From Polaribacter vadi (GTDB lineage Bacteria > Bacteroidota > Bacteroidia > Flavobacteriales > Flavobacteriaceae), in contig NZ_CP017477.1 in assembly GCF_001761365.1 (NCBI RefSeq), positions 1,734,501-1,798,500 of the forward strand: 64,000 bases of DNA, given 5' to 3'. The number at the start of each line of letters is the position of its first letter. Positions within the stretch are counted from its first letter, which is position 1. The position numbers and the translations under genes are program-made. Of the stretch, positions 42,103 to 50,560 are shown one piece after another. The notes below the pieces were generated by a model. It ran no database searches, was not told the DNA's origin, and was given only the letters and a program-made list of their open reading frames with translations.

Positions 42103-45100
42103 TTAACCTACTATATTCACAATTTTTCCAGGAACTATAATTACTTTCTTAGGAGTTTTACCTTCTAACTGAGCAATTGTTTTTTCATTTTCCATGACTA
42201 CTTTTTCTATTTCTTCTTTCGATAAATCAAGAGAAAGCTCTAAGGTAAAACGCATTTTTCCGTTAAAAGAAATCGGATACTCTTTAGTACTTTCTACTAA
42301 ATGTTTTGCATCGAAAATAGGAAAAGGAGCTGTTGAAATACTTTCTTTATGTCCTAATTTACTATATAATTCTTCTGTAATATGTGGTGCATAAGGTGAT
42401 AATAAAACCAATAATGGCTCTAAAATTTCACGTTTGTTGCATTTTAACGCAGTTAACTCATTTACAGCAATCATAAAAGTAGATACTGAGGTGTTAAAAG
42501 AGAAATTCTCTATATCTTCTTGTACTTTTTTAATTGTTTTATGTAAAACTTTTAATTCGTCTTTGGTTGCACTTTCTTCTGAAACTTCAAAATTATCGCC
42601 ATTAAAATACAATTTCCATAATTTCTTTAAGAAAGATGAAACTCCAGAAATACCCGAAGTTTTCCAAGGTTTGGTTTGTTCTAAAGGTCCTAAAAACATT
42701 TCGAACATTCGTAAAGCATCTGCTCCATATTCTGCAACAATATCATCAGGATTTACAACATTGTATTTCGATTTAGACATTTTTTCTACTTCTCTAGAAA
42801 CTACATATTTTTCATCACCTAAAATAAAATGAGCCTCTTTATAATCTGAATTTAATGAATGATTTTTAAAACCATCAACATCTAATTCATCCGAAGCATT
42901 TACCAAAGAAACATCTGCATGCAAAGGTGTTTTTGTAATCATTACTAAATCTGCAAAATTCGGATTCAATAATTTTTTATCTAATAAATATTCTTTCACT
43001 ACTGTTTCAAACTCATCATCATTCGTAAATAAATTATTTGAAACGAATACATTAGGAATTTTCTCAATAACATCATCATTCGATTTATCGATTGCACAGC
43101 CATTTTTAACAAATGCAGTTGCTTTAAAAACAAATGCAGAAGTTCCTAAAATCATTCCTTGATTAATCAACTTTTTCGCAAATTCATCCACAGGAACAAT
43201 TCCTTTATCAAACAAGAATTTTTGCCAAAAACGTGCATATAATAAATGACCAGTTGCGTGTTCTGAACCTCCAATATATAAATCTACATCTTGCCAATAT
43301 TCCAAAGATTCCTTGCTTGCAAATTCCTCTGAATTGTTAGAATCCATATATCTGTTAAAATACCAAGAACTTCCAGCCCAACCAGGCATTGTGTTTAACT
43401 CTAGAGGAAAAACAGTTTTGTTTTTTAGTTTTTCATTGCTCACAACTTTCTTTCCACGAGAATCCCAAGCCCATTCTGTTGCGTTTCCTAAAGGTGGTTT
43501 TCCATCTTCAGTTGGCAAGTATTTTTCAACTTCTGGCAACACAATTGGCAAGTGTTTTTCGTCAATCATTTGTGGCATTCCATCTTTGTAATATACAGGA
43601 AATGGTTCTCCCCAATAACGTTGTCTGCTAAAAACTGCGTCTCTTAATCTGTAATTTATTTTTCCATAGCCAAAACCTCTTTTTTCTAATTCGAAAATCG
43701 ATAATTTTAAGGCTTTCTTATATTTTAATCCTGATAAAAAGTCTGAATTTGCAATTACAGTTCCTTCTTTTCCAGCATGTGCTTCTTCAGAAATATCTAC
43801 GCCTTCAAAAATATTTGGAATCGGAATTCCGAACTTCTTAGCGAAATCATAATCACGTTGATCTCCACAAGGAACAGCCATTACAGCTCCTGTTCCATAA
43901 CCAGCTAACACGTAATCTCCAATCCAAATTTGAACTTTTTCACCAGAAAAAGGATGAATTGCATAAGCTCCTGTAAATGCTCCAGAAATGGTTTTTACAT
44001 CAGCCATTCTATCTCTTTCAGAACGTTTTGCTGTTGCATTTATATACGCTTCAACTTCTGCTTTTTGGGCATCTGTAGTAATTTTTGACACCAATTCGTG
44101 CTCTGGAGCCAAAGTCATAAAACTTACTCCATAAATGGTATCTGGTCTTGTTGTAAAAACATCAATCTTGTAAGATTCCTCGATTGCATTTGAGTTGTCA
44201 TCGCTCGTATTTTCTAATTTTTGAATTGGTTTCAAAAACTGAATAGCATTATTTATTTTAGCAACTACTTTTAATACGTTTTCTGTAACTTCTTCTTTTG
44301 TAAAATGAATTACATTAAAACCTTGGTCATTAAAATACGTTGTTCTTACAGCTTCATCTTCTTTCCCAGAAAACTCAACGATTAATTTTTTAGCAGCAGA
44401 TATATAATCAACCAAATAAGCACCAATTGTATACTTTTTTCTAAATTTTGATGCACCTTTTTTATTTTTTAATTCATCCCAAAGCAATCCTTCTGCTTTC
44501 GATAAATTTACACGTAAATCTTTTAAAGTTTCTAATTCTTTATAAGACAATTTCACTTCCTTCGTGGTTTTTTTAGTAGTACTTGCAACTTTAAAAGTAA
44601 CCATGGCTCCTTGGCTTCTTCCAATCCAATTGGTTTGAGAATCTTTTAAAGGTTGTGGCCAATCTATTTTTTCTAAACCATCTAACAAACGTTGTGCGTA
44701 TGCAGAAATTCGCATAGACCATTGTGTCATTTTTTTTCTGATAACAGGATGACCTCCTCTTTCTGAAACTCCGTTTACAATTTCGTCATTTGCTAAAACT
44801 GTTCCTAAAGCAGGACACCAGTTTACTTCTGTATCAGACAAAAATGTTAATCTGTATTGTAATAAAATTTCTTCTTGTTCTGCTTTTGAAAAAGCTTTCC
44901 ATTCATCCCCAGAAAAAGACTTTATATCTTCATCACAAACTGCATTTACAGTTGCATTTCCTTCTTTCTTAAAGGTTTTTTCTAATTCAGAAATATCTTC
45001 TGCTTTATCTGTATCCTTATTATACCAAGAATTGAATAATTGGATAAAGATCCACTGAGTCCATTTATAATATTCAGGACTTGAAGTACGTACTTCTCTG

Positions 45101-45462
45101 CTCCAATCAAAAGAAAAACCAATTTGATCTAACTGTCTTCTGTAGGTTTTTATGTTCTCTTCCGTAGTTTTTGCTGGGTGTTGCCCTGTTTGTATTGCAT
45201 ATTGTTCTGCTGGCAAACCAAAAGAATCATAACCTTGTGGATGCAATACATTAAAACCTTGGTGACGTTTGTAACGTGCGTAAATATCACTTGCAATATA
45301 TCCTAAAGGATGCCCAACATGTAAGCCTGCTCCAGAAGGATAAGGAAACATATCTAACACATAAAATTTAGGTTTCTCACTTTCATTACTAGCTTTAAAA
45401 GTTTGGTTATCAGCCCAAAATTTTTGCCAATTCTTTTCTATTTCTTGATGATTATATTGCAT
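42103..45462 (-). CDS. leuS: Leucine--tRNA ligase with an inserted DUF559 domain
   Basis: Class I leucyl-tRNA synthetase, charging tRNA-Leu. It has 1119 residues, well above the roughly 920-950 usual for the phylum. The HIGH motif is in SGAGLHVGHPLGY (about residue 50), KMSKS in VEKMSKSKYNVVNPD (about 860), and the editing-domain block FTTRPDTIYG near residue 437. The extra length comes mainly from residues about 292-431. These lie between GRSQGAMVTF and VFTTRPDT, the first two strands of the CP1 editing domain, and hold a complete DUF559 domain. The frame is intact and the rest of the enzyme, including the Bacteroidota-type leucine-specific insert, looks functional. It is co-transcribed with the SemiSWEET gene. 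Confidence 0.96.
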   Translation of the reverse strand: MQYNHQEIEKNWQKFWADNQTFKASNESEKPKFYVLDMFPYPSGAGLHVGHPLGYIASDIYARYKRHQGFNVLHPQGYDSFGLPAEQYAIQTGQHPAKTTEENIKTYRRQLDQIGFSFDWSREVRTSSPEYYKWTQWIFIQLFNSWYNKDTDKAEDISELEKTFKKEGNATVNAVCDEDIKSFSGDEWKAFSKAEQEEILLQYRLTFLSDTEVNWCPALGTVLANDEIVNGVSERGGHPVIRKKMTQWSMRISAYAQRLLDGLEKIDWPQPLKDSQTNWIGRSQGAMVTFKVASTTKKTTKEVKLSYKELETLKDLRVNLSKAEGLLWDELKNKKGASKFRKKYTIGAYLVDYISAAKKLIVEFSGKEDEAVRTTYFNDQGFNVIHFTKEEVTENVLKVVAKINNAIQFLKPIQKLENTSDDNSNAIEESYKIDVFTTRPDTIYGVSFMTLAPEHELVSKITTDAQKAEVEAYINATAKRSERDRMADVKTISGAFTGAYAIHPFSGEKVQIWIGDYVLAGYGTGAVMAVPCGDQRDYDFAKKFGIPIPNIFEGVDISEEAHAGKEGTVIANSDFLSGLKYKKALKLSIFELEKRGFGYGKINYRLRDAVFSRQRYWGEPFPVYYKDGMPQMIDEKHLPIVLPEVEKYLPTEDGKPPLGNATEWAWDSRGKKVVSNEKLKNKTVFPLELNTMPGWAGSSWYFNRYMDSNNSEEFASKESLEYWQDVDLYIGGSEHATGHLLYARFWQKFLFDKGIVPVDEFAKKLINQGMILGTSAFVFKATAFVKNGCAIDKSNDDVIEKIPNVFVSNNLFTNDDEFETVVKEYLLDKKLLNPNFADLVMITKTPLHADVSLVNASDELDVDGFKNHSLNSDYKEAHFILGDEKYVVSREVEKMSKSKYNVVNPDDIVAEYGADALRMFEMFLGPLEQTKPWKTSGISGVSSFLKKLWKLYFNGDNFEVSEESATKDELKVLHKTIKKVQEDIENFSFNTSVSTFMIAVNELTALKCNKREILEPLLVLLSPYAPHITEELYSKLGHKESISTAPFPIFDAKHLVESTKEYPISFNGKMRFTLELSLDLSKEEIEKVVMENEKTIAQLEGKTPKKVIIVPGKIVNIVG
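44230..44547 (-). other. DUF559 (endonuclease-like) domain inside leuS
   Basis: Residues 306-411 of LeuRS follow the DUF559 pattern throughout: LRVNLSKAEGLLWDELKNKK (family: LR..mT.aE..LW..L), SKFRKKYTIGAYLVDYI (family: kFRRQ.PIG.YivDF), KKLIVEFSG (family: LvvElDG), AVRTTYFNDQGFNVIHFT (family: RT..L...G..VlRF), then EVTENVLKVVAKI. Asp352 and Glu363 of the PD-(D/E)xK-like core are kept, while the Asp after Glu is Ser and the conserved His of DG..H is absent. Linkers rich in Thr, Lys, Ser and Asn flank it on both sides. Confidence 0.85.
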
Positions 45463-45484
45463 TTGCGTATTTTATTAAAGTGTG

Positions 45485-45492
45485 CAAATTTA
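45485..45492 (-). promoter_or_regulatory. leuS promoter -7 box
   Basis: TAAATTTG on the minus strand fits TAnnTTTG, 22 bases before the leuS start. Confidence 0.5.
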
Positions 45493-45600
45493 CGTTTATT
45501 CTTTAGAAGATTAAAGTAAAAATAAACTTGCTTATTTTGATGTTATTACGTGTTCTAAAATCATCAAAAACGAACTTAAATTCAGATTACTCATAAACTA

Positions 45601-45639
45601 AAAAAGCCTCTTCACTTTTTAAATGAAGAGGCTTTTTTA
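45601..45639 (-). terminator. Terminator after the outer-membrane protein gene
   Basis: AAAAAGCCTCTTCA and TGAAGAGGCTTTTT form a perfect 14-bp stem with A and T runs, so it may act in both directions. Confidence 0.92.
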
Positions 45640-45655
45640 GTTTATTTATTTTTAT

Positions 45656-46219
45656 TTAAAATTGATATCCTAAAGTCATTTGAAAAACACCATTTTTAAT
45701 ATCTGGATTTTCGGTAATTGCAATTAATCCTAAATTATATCTTGTTTGAAAAAAAATACCACTTTGAAACTGATATCCTAAACCAACATTTGCAGCAAGA
45801 TCAAAGTTTTCTGCATTTGTATTTTCTTTTGATGCTCCACTATTTTGATCTATTGGCACCAATTGATCTTTTACTAAAAAAGAAAATTGTGGCCCAGCTT
45901 CTACACTAAATCCGTTTGCAATATAATATTTTGCCATTATTGGAAGTGAAACATAATTTAAATCGTATTTAAAATTATCTCTTTGTTGTGCACCTTGAGC
46001 AGAATACAATAATTCTGGTTGAATAGAGAATTTTTCTGCTATTGGTATCTCAGCAGTTACTCCTCCAACAAACCCAGTTCTAGAATCAAGGTTATTAGCA
46101 TCACCTCCATTTACAGAAGCTATATTCATTCCAAATTTAAGCCCAATTTTAACATCTTGTGCATTTACTGTACCTGCAAAAGCAATAGCTATGCAAGCAA
46201 TACATAATTTTTTAATCAT
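45656..46219 (-). CDS. Outer-membrane beta-barrel protein (PorT-like family)
   Basis: A 187-residue small barrel protein. The signal peptide MIKKLCIACIAIAFAGTVNAQ is followed by strands with alternating residues (VKIGLKFGMNIASVNGGDA, FVGGVTAEIPIAEKFSIQPELLYS, YVSLPIMAKYYI), ending in FQMTLGYQF, with the terminal Phe typical of outer-membrane barrels. This is the common outer-membrane beta-barrel domain of Bacteroidota; function unknown. It has its own terminator and its own upstream gap. Confidence 0.9.
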   Translation of the reverse strand: MIKKLCIACIAIAFAGTVNAQDVKIGLKFGMNIASVNGGDANNLDSRTGFVGGVTAEIPIAEKFSIQPELLYSAQGAQQRDNFKYDLNYVSLPIMAKYYIANGFSVEAGPQFSFLVKDQLVPIDQNSGASKENTNAENFDLAANVGLGYQFQSGIFFQTRYNLGLIAITENPDIKNGVFQMTLGYQF

Positions 46220-46444
46220 AATTTATTAGTTTTAGTTTGGAACAGTTTTACAAATGCTGTGCCATTTTACAGTACCATTTGTTAAAATTTCAAGGATTCA
46301 AAATAACAATCTAAAAACCTGCAACATACCTTTAAAAATTTGACTAAATAAAAATCATTACTCCTTTTTAAATTTAATTTAACTAAAAATATGGGTTTTA
46401 AATTTTTGAATGCTGTATTTTTAAAACCTTAAAAATCAACCCAA

Positions 46445-49294
46445 ATGAAAAATATATTATTTACCTTTTTACTTGCAGCTTCTTTTATTGGCTGTGAAAA
46501 TTCATCCGAAGAAAAAACGGAAGAAAAATCTCCAGAACTGAGCATCAACTATAAAAAAATAACACTAGACAATGGTTTAGATGTTGTTTTTCATGTTGAT
46601 AAATCTGATCCAGTTGTTGCTGTAGAATTAATGGTTCATGTTGGTTCTGCTAGAGAAATTGAAGGTAGAACAGGTTTTGCTCATTTATTTGAACATTTAC
46701 TTTTCTTAGAATCAGAAAATTTAGGAAAAGGTGGTTTGGATAAAATGAGTGCAAGAATTGGTGGTTCTGGCGCAAATGGTTCTACGTCTAGAGACAGAAC
46801 AAATTACCTACAAACTGTACCAAAAGATGCTCTTGAAAAAATGATTTGGGCAGAAGCAGATAAACTAGGATATTTTATCAATACAGTTACAGATCCTGTT
46901 TTAGCGAAAGAAAAACAAGTTGTTAAAAACGAAAAAAGACAAAGTGTAGATAACAGACCTTATGGACACAATCAATATGTAATTGGCAAAAATTTATATC
47001 CAAAAGATCATCCTTACAATTGGCAAGTTATTGGCTCTTTAGAAGATTTACAAAATGCTACTTTAGAAGATGTAAAAACGTTTTTCAAAAAGTGGTATGT
47101 ACCAAACAATTCAACTTTAGTATTGTCTGGAGATATTGATGTTGATCAAGCTACAGAATGGGTTCACAAGTATTTTGATGAAATTCCTAAAGGGACAGAA
47201 GAGATTCCTGCACTTGTAAAAAGACCAGGAAAAGTTGATGAAATCAAGTCTTTATATTATGAAGATAACTTTGCAAGAGTTCCTCAATTAACAATGGTTT
47301 GGCCAAGTGTACCTCAATTTCATGAAGATTCTTATGCTTTAGATGTGTTAGCTCAATATTTAACATCTGGTAAAAAAGCACCTTTTAATCAGGTTTTGGT
47401 TGATGATTTAAAACTAACATCAAACACAACTATGTACAATTATACTTCTGAAATTGCTGGTGAAACTCAATTAATTATTAGAGCTTTTAATGATATAAAA
47501 TTAGATACTATAAAAGCTGGGGTTGAAAAAGCATTTGCAAAATTTGAAGCTGAAGGAATTTCAGATAAAGATTTAAACAGGATAAAAGCTGGTCAAGAAA
47601 CTAATTTCTACCAAGGTTTGTCTAGTGTTTTAGGCAAAGGAACTGGTTTAGCTTCTTATAACACGTATACAGGAAATCCTGGTTTTGTGAGTGAAGATAT
47701 TAAAAAAACCTTAGCTGTAACCACAGAAGATGTAATGAACGTGTATAACAAATACATTAAAAACAAAAATTACATTGCCACTAGTTTTGTACCCAAAAAC
47801 GAAGCTAATTTAGCCTTAACAGGTTCAGTTTTAGCAGATGTTGTAGAAGAAAAAATTGTAATTGGAGCAGAAGAAAGTTTCGATCCAAAAATTGCTGCAA
47901 CTTATGAAAAAACACCTTCTTCTTTTGATAGAAGCATAGAACCTCCTTATGGAGAAACGCCATCTTTAGCAACTCCAGAAGTATACAAAACAAGCTTAAA
48001 TAATGGTTTAAAAATATTCGGAATTGAAAATGATGAAGTGCCATTAGTACAATTCAATGTAACAATTGATGGGGGACAATTATTAGAGTCTATGGATAAA
48101 TTAGGTGTTGCCAATTTAACTGCTGGGATTCTTGATAAAGGAACAAAAAACAAAACTGTAGCAGAATTAGAAGAAGCAATTCAAGAATTGGGGGCTAATA
48201 TAAATGTGTATTCAGGTCAAGAAGAAATTACAATAAGTGCAACAACTTTGGCCAAAAATTATGATCAGACCTTAGCTTTAGTGCAAGAAATTCTTTTAGA
48301 ACCAAGATTTGATGATAGCGAATTTGCCTTACTAAAAAGTGCTACAATTGCACGTTTACGTCAAGAAGAAGCAAGTCCAAATTCTGTTGCAAGAAATACG
48401 TATAATGAGTTGATTTACGGAAAAGACAATATCCGTTCTAAAAATAATTTAGGAACAGTTTCATCTGTAGAAAGTATCACTTTAGAAGATGTAAAAACTT
48501 TCTATAACAATTATATTTCGCCATCAGTTGCTAAAATGCTAGTTGTTGGTGATATTTCTGAAGAAAATGTAACGAATTCTTTAGCAAGTTTAAATGATAA
48601 TTGGGCTGCAAAAGAAGTAACCATTCCAACCTATACAACTCCAGAAGCTCCAGAAAAACCAACCGTTTATTTTTATGATATTCCAAACGCAAAACAATCC
48701 GTTTTACAATTTGGTGCACCAGCTTTGGCTGCTACAGATGATGATTTTTATGCAGCTTCTGTAATGAATTATATTTTAGGTGGTGGTGGTTTTGCTTCTA
48801 GATTAACACAAGAATTACGTGAAGGAAAAGGATATACCTATGGAATTCGTTCTGGTTTTTCTGGCACAAAAGCAAAAGGAGATTTTACGATTTCTAGTGG
48901 AGTACGTTCTAATGTTACTTTAGAATCTGCACAAGCTGTAAAAAAGATTTTAGAAGAATATCCAACTACTTTTTCTGACAAAGATTTAGAAACTACTAAA
49001 AGCTTCTTAATTAAAAGTAATGCAAGAGCTTTTGAAACCTCAAGAGCAAAATTAAATATGTTGTCTAATATGAGTGATTATGGTTGGGAATCTGATTACG
49101 TTAAAGACAGAGAAAATATTGTAAATACAATGACTAAAGAGCGAATTTCTGAACTAGCAAACAAATACATCAACCCAAATAAAATGATTTGGTTGGTTGT
49201 GGGTGATGCAGATACGCAATTAGAAAGAATGAAAGAATTAGGGTATGGAGATCCTGTTTTGTTAAATGAAAGACAAAAGAAGATTAAGAAATAA
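46445..49294 (+). CDS. M16-family zinc metallopeptidase lipoprotein
   Basis: A 949-residue peptidase of the pitrilysin family. It has a lipoprotein signal (FLLAASFIGC, Cys17) and two homologous halves. The N-terminal half carries the inverted zinc motif His80-Leu-Phe-Glu83-His84 in FAHLFEHLLF and the downstream Glu of the motif in AKEKQVVKNEKRQ. The second half (from about residue 510) lacks HxxEH and serves as the inactive lobe, with GGGGFASRLTQELREGKGYTYG near residue 780. The protein is likely outer-membrane-anchored or periplasmic and degrades peptides. It stands alone, followed by a strong terminator. The 225-bp gap upstream has no gene. Confidence 0.94.
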   Translation: MKNILFTFLLAASFIGCENSSEEKTEEKSPELSINYKKITLDNGLDVVFHVDKSDPVVAVELMVHVGSAREIEGRTGFAHLFEHLLFLESENLGKGGLDKMSARIGGSGANGSTSRDRTNYLQTVPKDALEKMIWAEADKLGYFINTVTDPVLAKEKQVVKNEKRQSVDNRPYGHNQYVIGKNLYPKDHPYNWQVIGSLEDLQNATLEDVKTFFKKWYVPNNSTLVLSGDIDVDQATEWVHKYFDEIPKGTEEIPALVKRPGKVDEIKSLYYEDNFARVPQLTMVWPSVPQFHEDSYALDVLAQYLTSGKKAPFNQVLVDDLKLTSNTTMYNYTSEIAGETQLIIRAFNDIKLDTIKAGVEKAFAKFEAEGISDKDLNRIKAGQETNFYQGLSSVLGKGTGLASYNTYTGNPGFVSEDIKKTLAVTTEDVMNVYNKYIKNKNYIATSFVPKNEANLALTGSVLADVVEEKIVIGAEESFDPKIAATYEKTPSSFDRSIEPPYGETPSLATPEVYKTSLNNGLKIFGIENDEVPLVQFNVTIDGGQLLESMDKLGVANLTAGILDKGTKNKTVAELEEAIQELGANINVYSGQEEITISATTLAKNYDQTLALVQEILLEPRFDDSEFALLKSATIARLRQEEASPNSVARNTYNELIYGKDNIRSKNNLGTVSSVESITLEDVKTFYNNYISPSVAKMLVVGDISEENVTNSLASLNDNWAAKEVTIPTYTTPEAPEKPTVYFYDIPNAKQSVLQFGAPALAATDDDFYAASVMNYILGGGGFASRLTQELREGKGYTYGIRSGFSGTKAKGDFTISSGVRSNVTLESAQAVKKILEEYPTTFSDKDLETTKSFLIKSNARAFETSRAKLNMLSNMSDYGWESDYVKDRENIVNTMTKERISELANKYINPNKMIWLVVGDADTQLERMKELGYGDPVLLNERQKKIKK

Positions 49295-49341
49295 GTCTTT
49301 CAAAAAAAGAAAATAGAATAAAGAGAAAAGACTAGAGACTG

Positions 49342-49381
49342 AAAAAAGTCCCAATTTCAAAATTGAAATTGGGACTTTTTA
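49342..49381. terminator. Bidirectional terminator between M16 and fabD genes
   Basis: GTCCCAATTTCAA and TTGAAATTGGGAC pair perfectly over 13 bp with an AA loop, flanked by an A run and a T run. The two converging genes share it. Confidence 0.92.
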
Positions 49382-49414
49382 TTTTATTGTTTTGCTATAA
49401 ACTGAAACTGTTTA

Positions 49415-50296
49415 CTAAACAACAGCTCCACTTGCAGGAACTTTTCTATCAATTTTACGCATTAAACCTTGCAACACTTTTCCTGGGCCAACTTCTATAA
49501 ATTCAGTTGCTCCATCAGCAATCATTGCTTGTATACATTGAGTCCATTTTACTGGCGCAGTTAATTGTGCTACTGAATTTCCTTTTATAGTTGCTGCATC
49601 ATTTATAGCCATTGCTGCCACATTTTGATAAACAGGGCAAATTGGTTCGTTAAAAGTAGTTGCCTCAATTGCAGCAGCTAACTCTTCTCTTGCAGGTTCC
49701 ATTAATGGCGAATGAAATGCACCACCAACAGGCAATAATACAGCCATTTTCGCACCTTTTTCTTTTAAGATTTCACAGGCTTTTTCAACAGCTTCTACTT
49801 CTCCAGAAATCACTAATTGTCCAGGACAATTATAATTTGCAGCTACTACTACTCCATCAACTGCTGCACAAACTTCCTCCACCAAAGCATCTTCTAAACC
49901 AATAATTGCAGCCATTGTAGATTTTTGTGTTTCACACGCTTTTTGCATTGCCAAAGCTCTTTTTGAAACCAATTCCAAACCATCTTCAAAAGACAAAACT
50001 CCAATTGCAACCAAAGCCGATAATTCTCCTAAAGAATGCCCAGCAACCATTGCTGGCTGAAAAGAGTCACCTAAAACCTTTGCTAAAATTACAGAATGTA
50101 AAAAAATGGCAGGCTGTGTAACTTTCGTTTCTTTCAATTGTTCAGCAGTTCCTTCAAACATGATGTCTGTAATAGAAAACCCTAAAATATCGTTTGCTTT
50201 TTCGAAATATTCTTGTGCTAATGGAAACTTTTCGTATAAATCCAATCCCATTCCTGAAAATTGTGCTCCTTGTCCTGGAAAAATATATGCTTTCAT
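49415..50296 (-). CDS. fabD: Malonyl-CoA:ACP transacylase
   Basis: This enzyme moves the malonyl group from CoA to acyl-carrier protein in fatty-acid synthesis. The protein has 293 residues, with MKAYIFPGQGAQFSGMGLDL at the start, the nucleophile Ser88 in VAGHSLGELSAL, the catalytic His in GGAFHSPLMEPA, and the C-terminal VGPGKVLQGL. These all match FabD. It is a single gene here, away from fabF/acpP. A -7 box lies in the expected place upstream. Confidence 0.96.
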   Translation of the reverse strand: MKAYIFPGQGAQFSGMGLDLYEKFPLAQEYFEKANDILGFSITDIMFEGTAEQLKETKVTQPAIFLHSVILAKVLGDSFQPAMVAGHSLGELSALVAIGVLSFEDGLELVSKRALAMQKACETQKSTMAAIIGLEDALVEEVCAAVDGVVVAANYNCPGQLVISGEVEAVEKACEILKEKGAKMAVLLPVGGAFHSPLMEPAREELAAAIEATTFNEPICPVYQNVAAMAINDAATIKGNSVAQLTAPVKWTQCIQAMIADGATEFIEVGPGKVLQGLMRKIDRKVPASGAVV

Positions 50297-50338
50297 AAAT
50301 TGTTAATTTGTGTAATTATTTAATCGTTGAATTGGCGA

Positions 50339-50346
50339 CAAAAATA
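50339..50346 (-). promoter_or_regulatory. fabD promoter -7 box
   Basis: TATTTTTG on the minus strand, 42 bases before the fabD start. No clear -33 box. Confidence 0.45.
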
Positions 50347-50356
50347 ATGATTTTTA

Positions 50357-50505
50357 TTTGAAGCTTTTTCCTGCTTTACGTTTTATCTTTTTATGCTGAA
50401 TTTATTTCAGCATCTGTCTATATTTAAATGTATTTTTATTTCCTATTACAGATACTGAATCGAGTTCAGCATAAAAAGGATGCCACTTCAATCAGGGCTA
50501 GAAAT
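50357..50505 (+). repeat. Dispersed stem-loop repeat, family A, copy 3, with nested palindromes
   Basis: Family A blocks GAAGCTTTTTCCTGCTTTAC and GGATGCCACTTCAATCAGGG flank a stem CTTTTTATGCTGAA / TTCAGCATAAAAAG (14 bp, perfect). Its loop is 65 bases longer than in copy 2 and contains two family B palindromes (50393-50413 and 50452-50472). TTCAGCATCTGT and ACAGATACTGAA inside it also pair at 11 of 12 positions. Confidence 0.8.
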
Positions 50506-50548
50506 GTTTAATAATTTATTAAATACGTAAAACAAAAAGAATATTTAC

Positions 50549-50556
50549 TAACTTTG
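50549..50556 (+). promoter_or_regulatory. -7 box next to the YhhQ start codon
   Basis: TAACTTTG fits TAnnTTTG and ends only 4 bases before the ATG at 50561, so the transcript would start at or near the ATG. Confidence 0.5.
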
Positions 50557-50560
50557 TTTT

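Noticed and set aside
42103..45462. LeuRS extra length as an intein or a fused neighbouring gene
   Set aside because: No intein splice motifs (Cys/Ser at the start, His-Asn at the end) are seen at the borders, and the synthetase sequence continues correctly on both sides, so this is a domain insertion.
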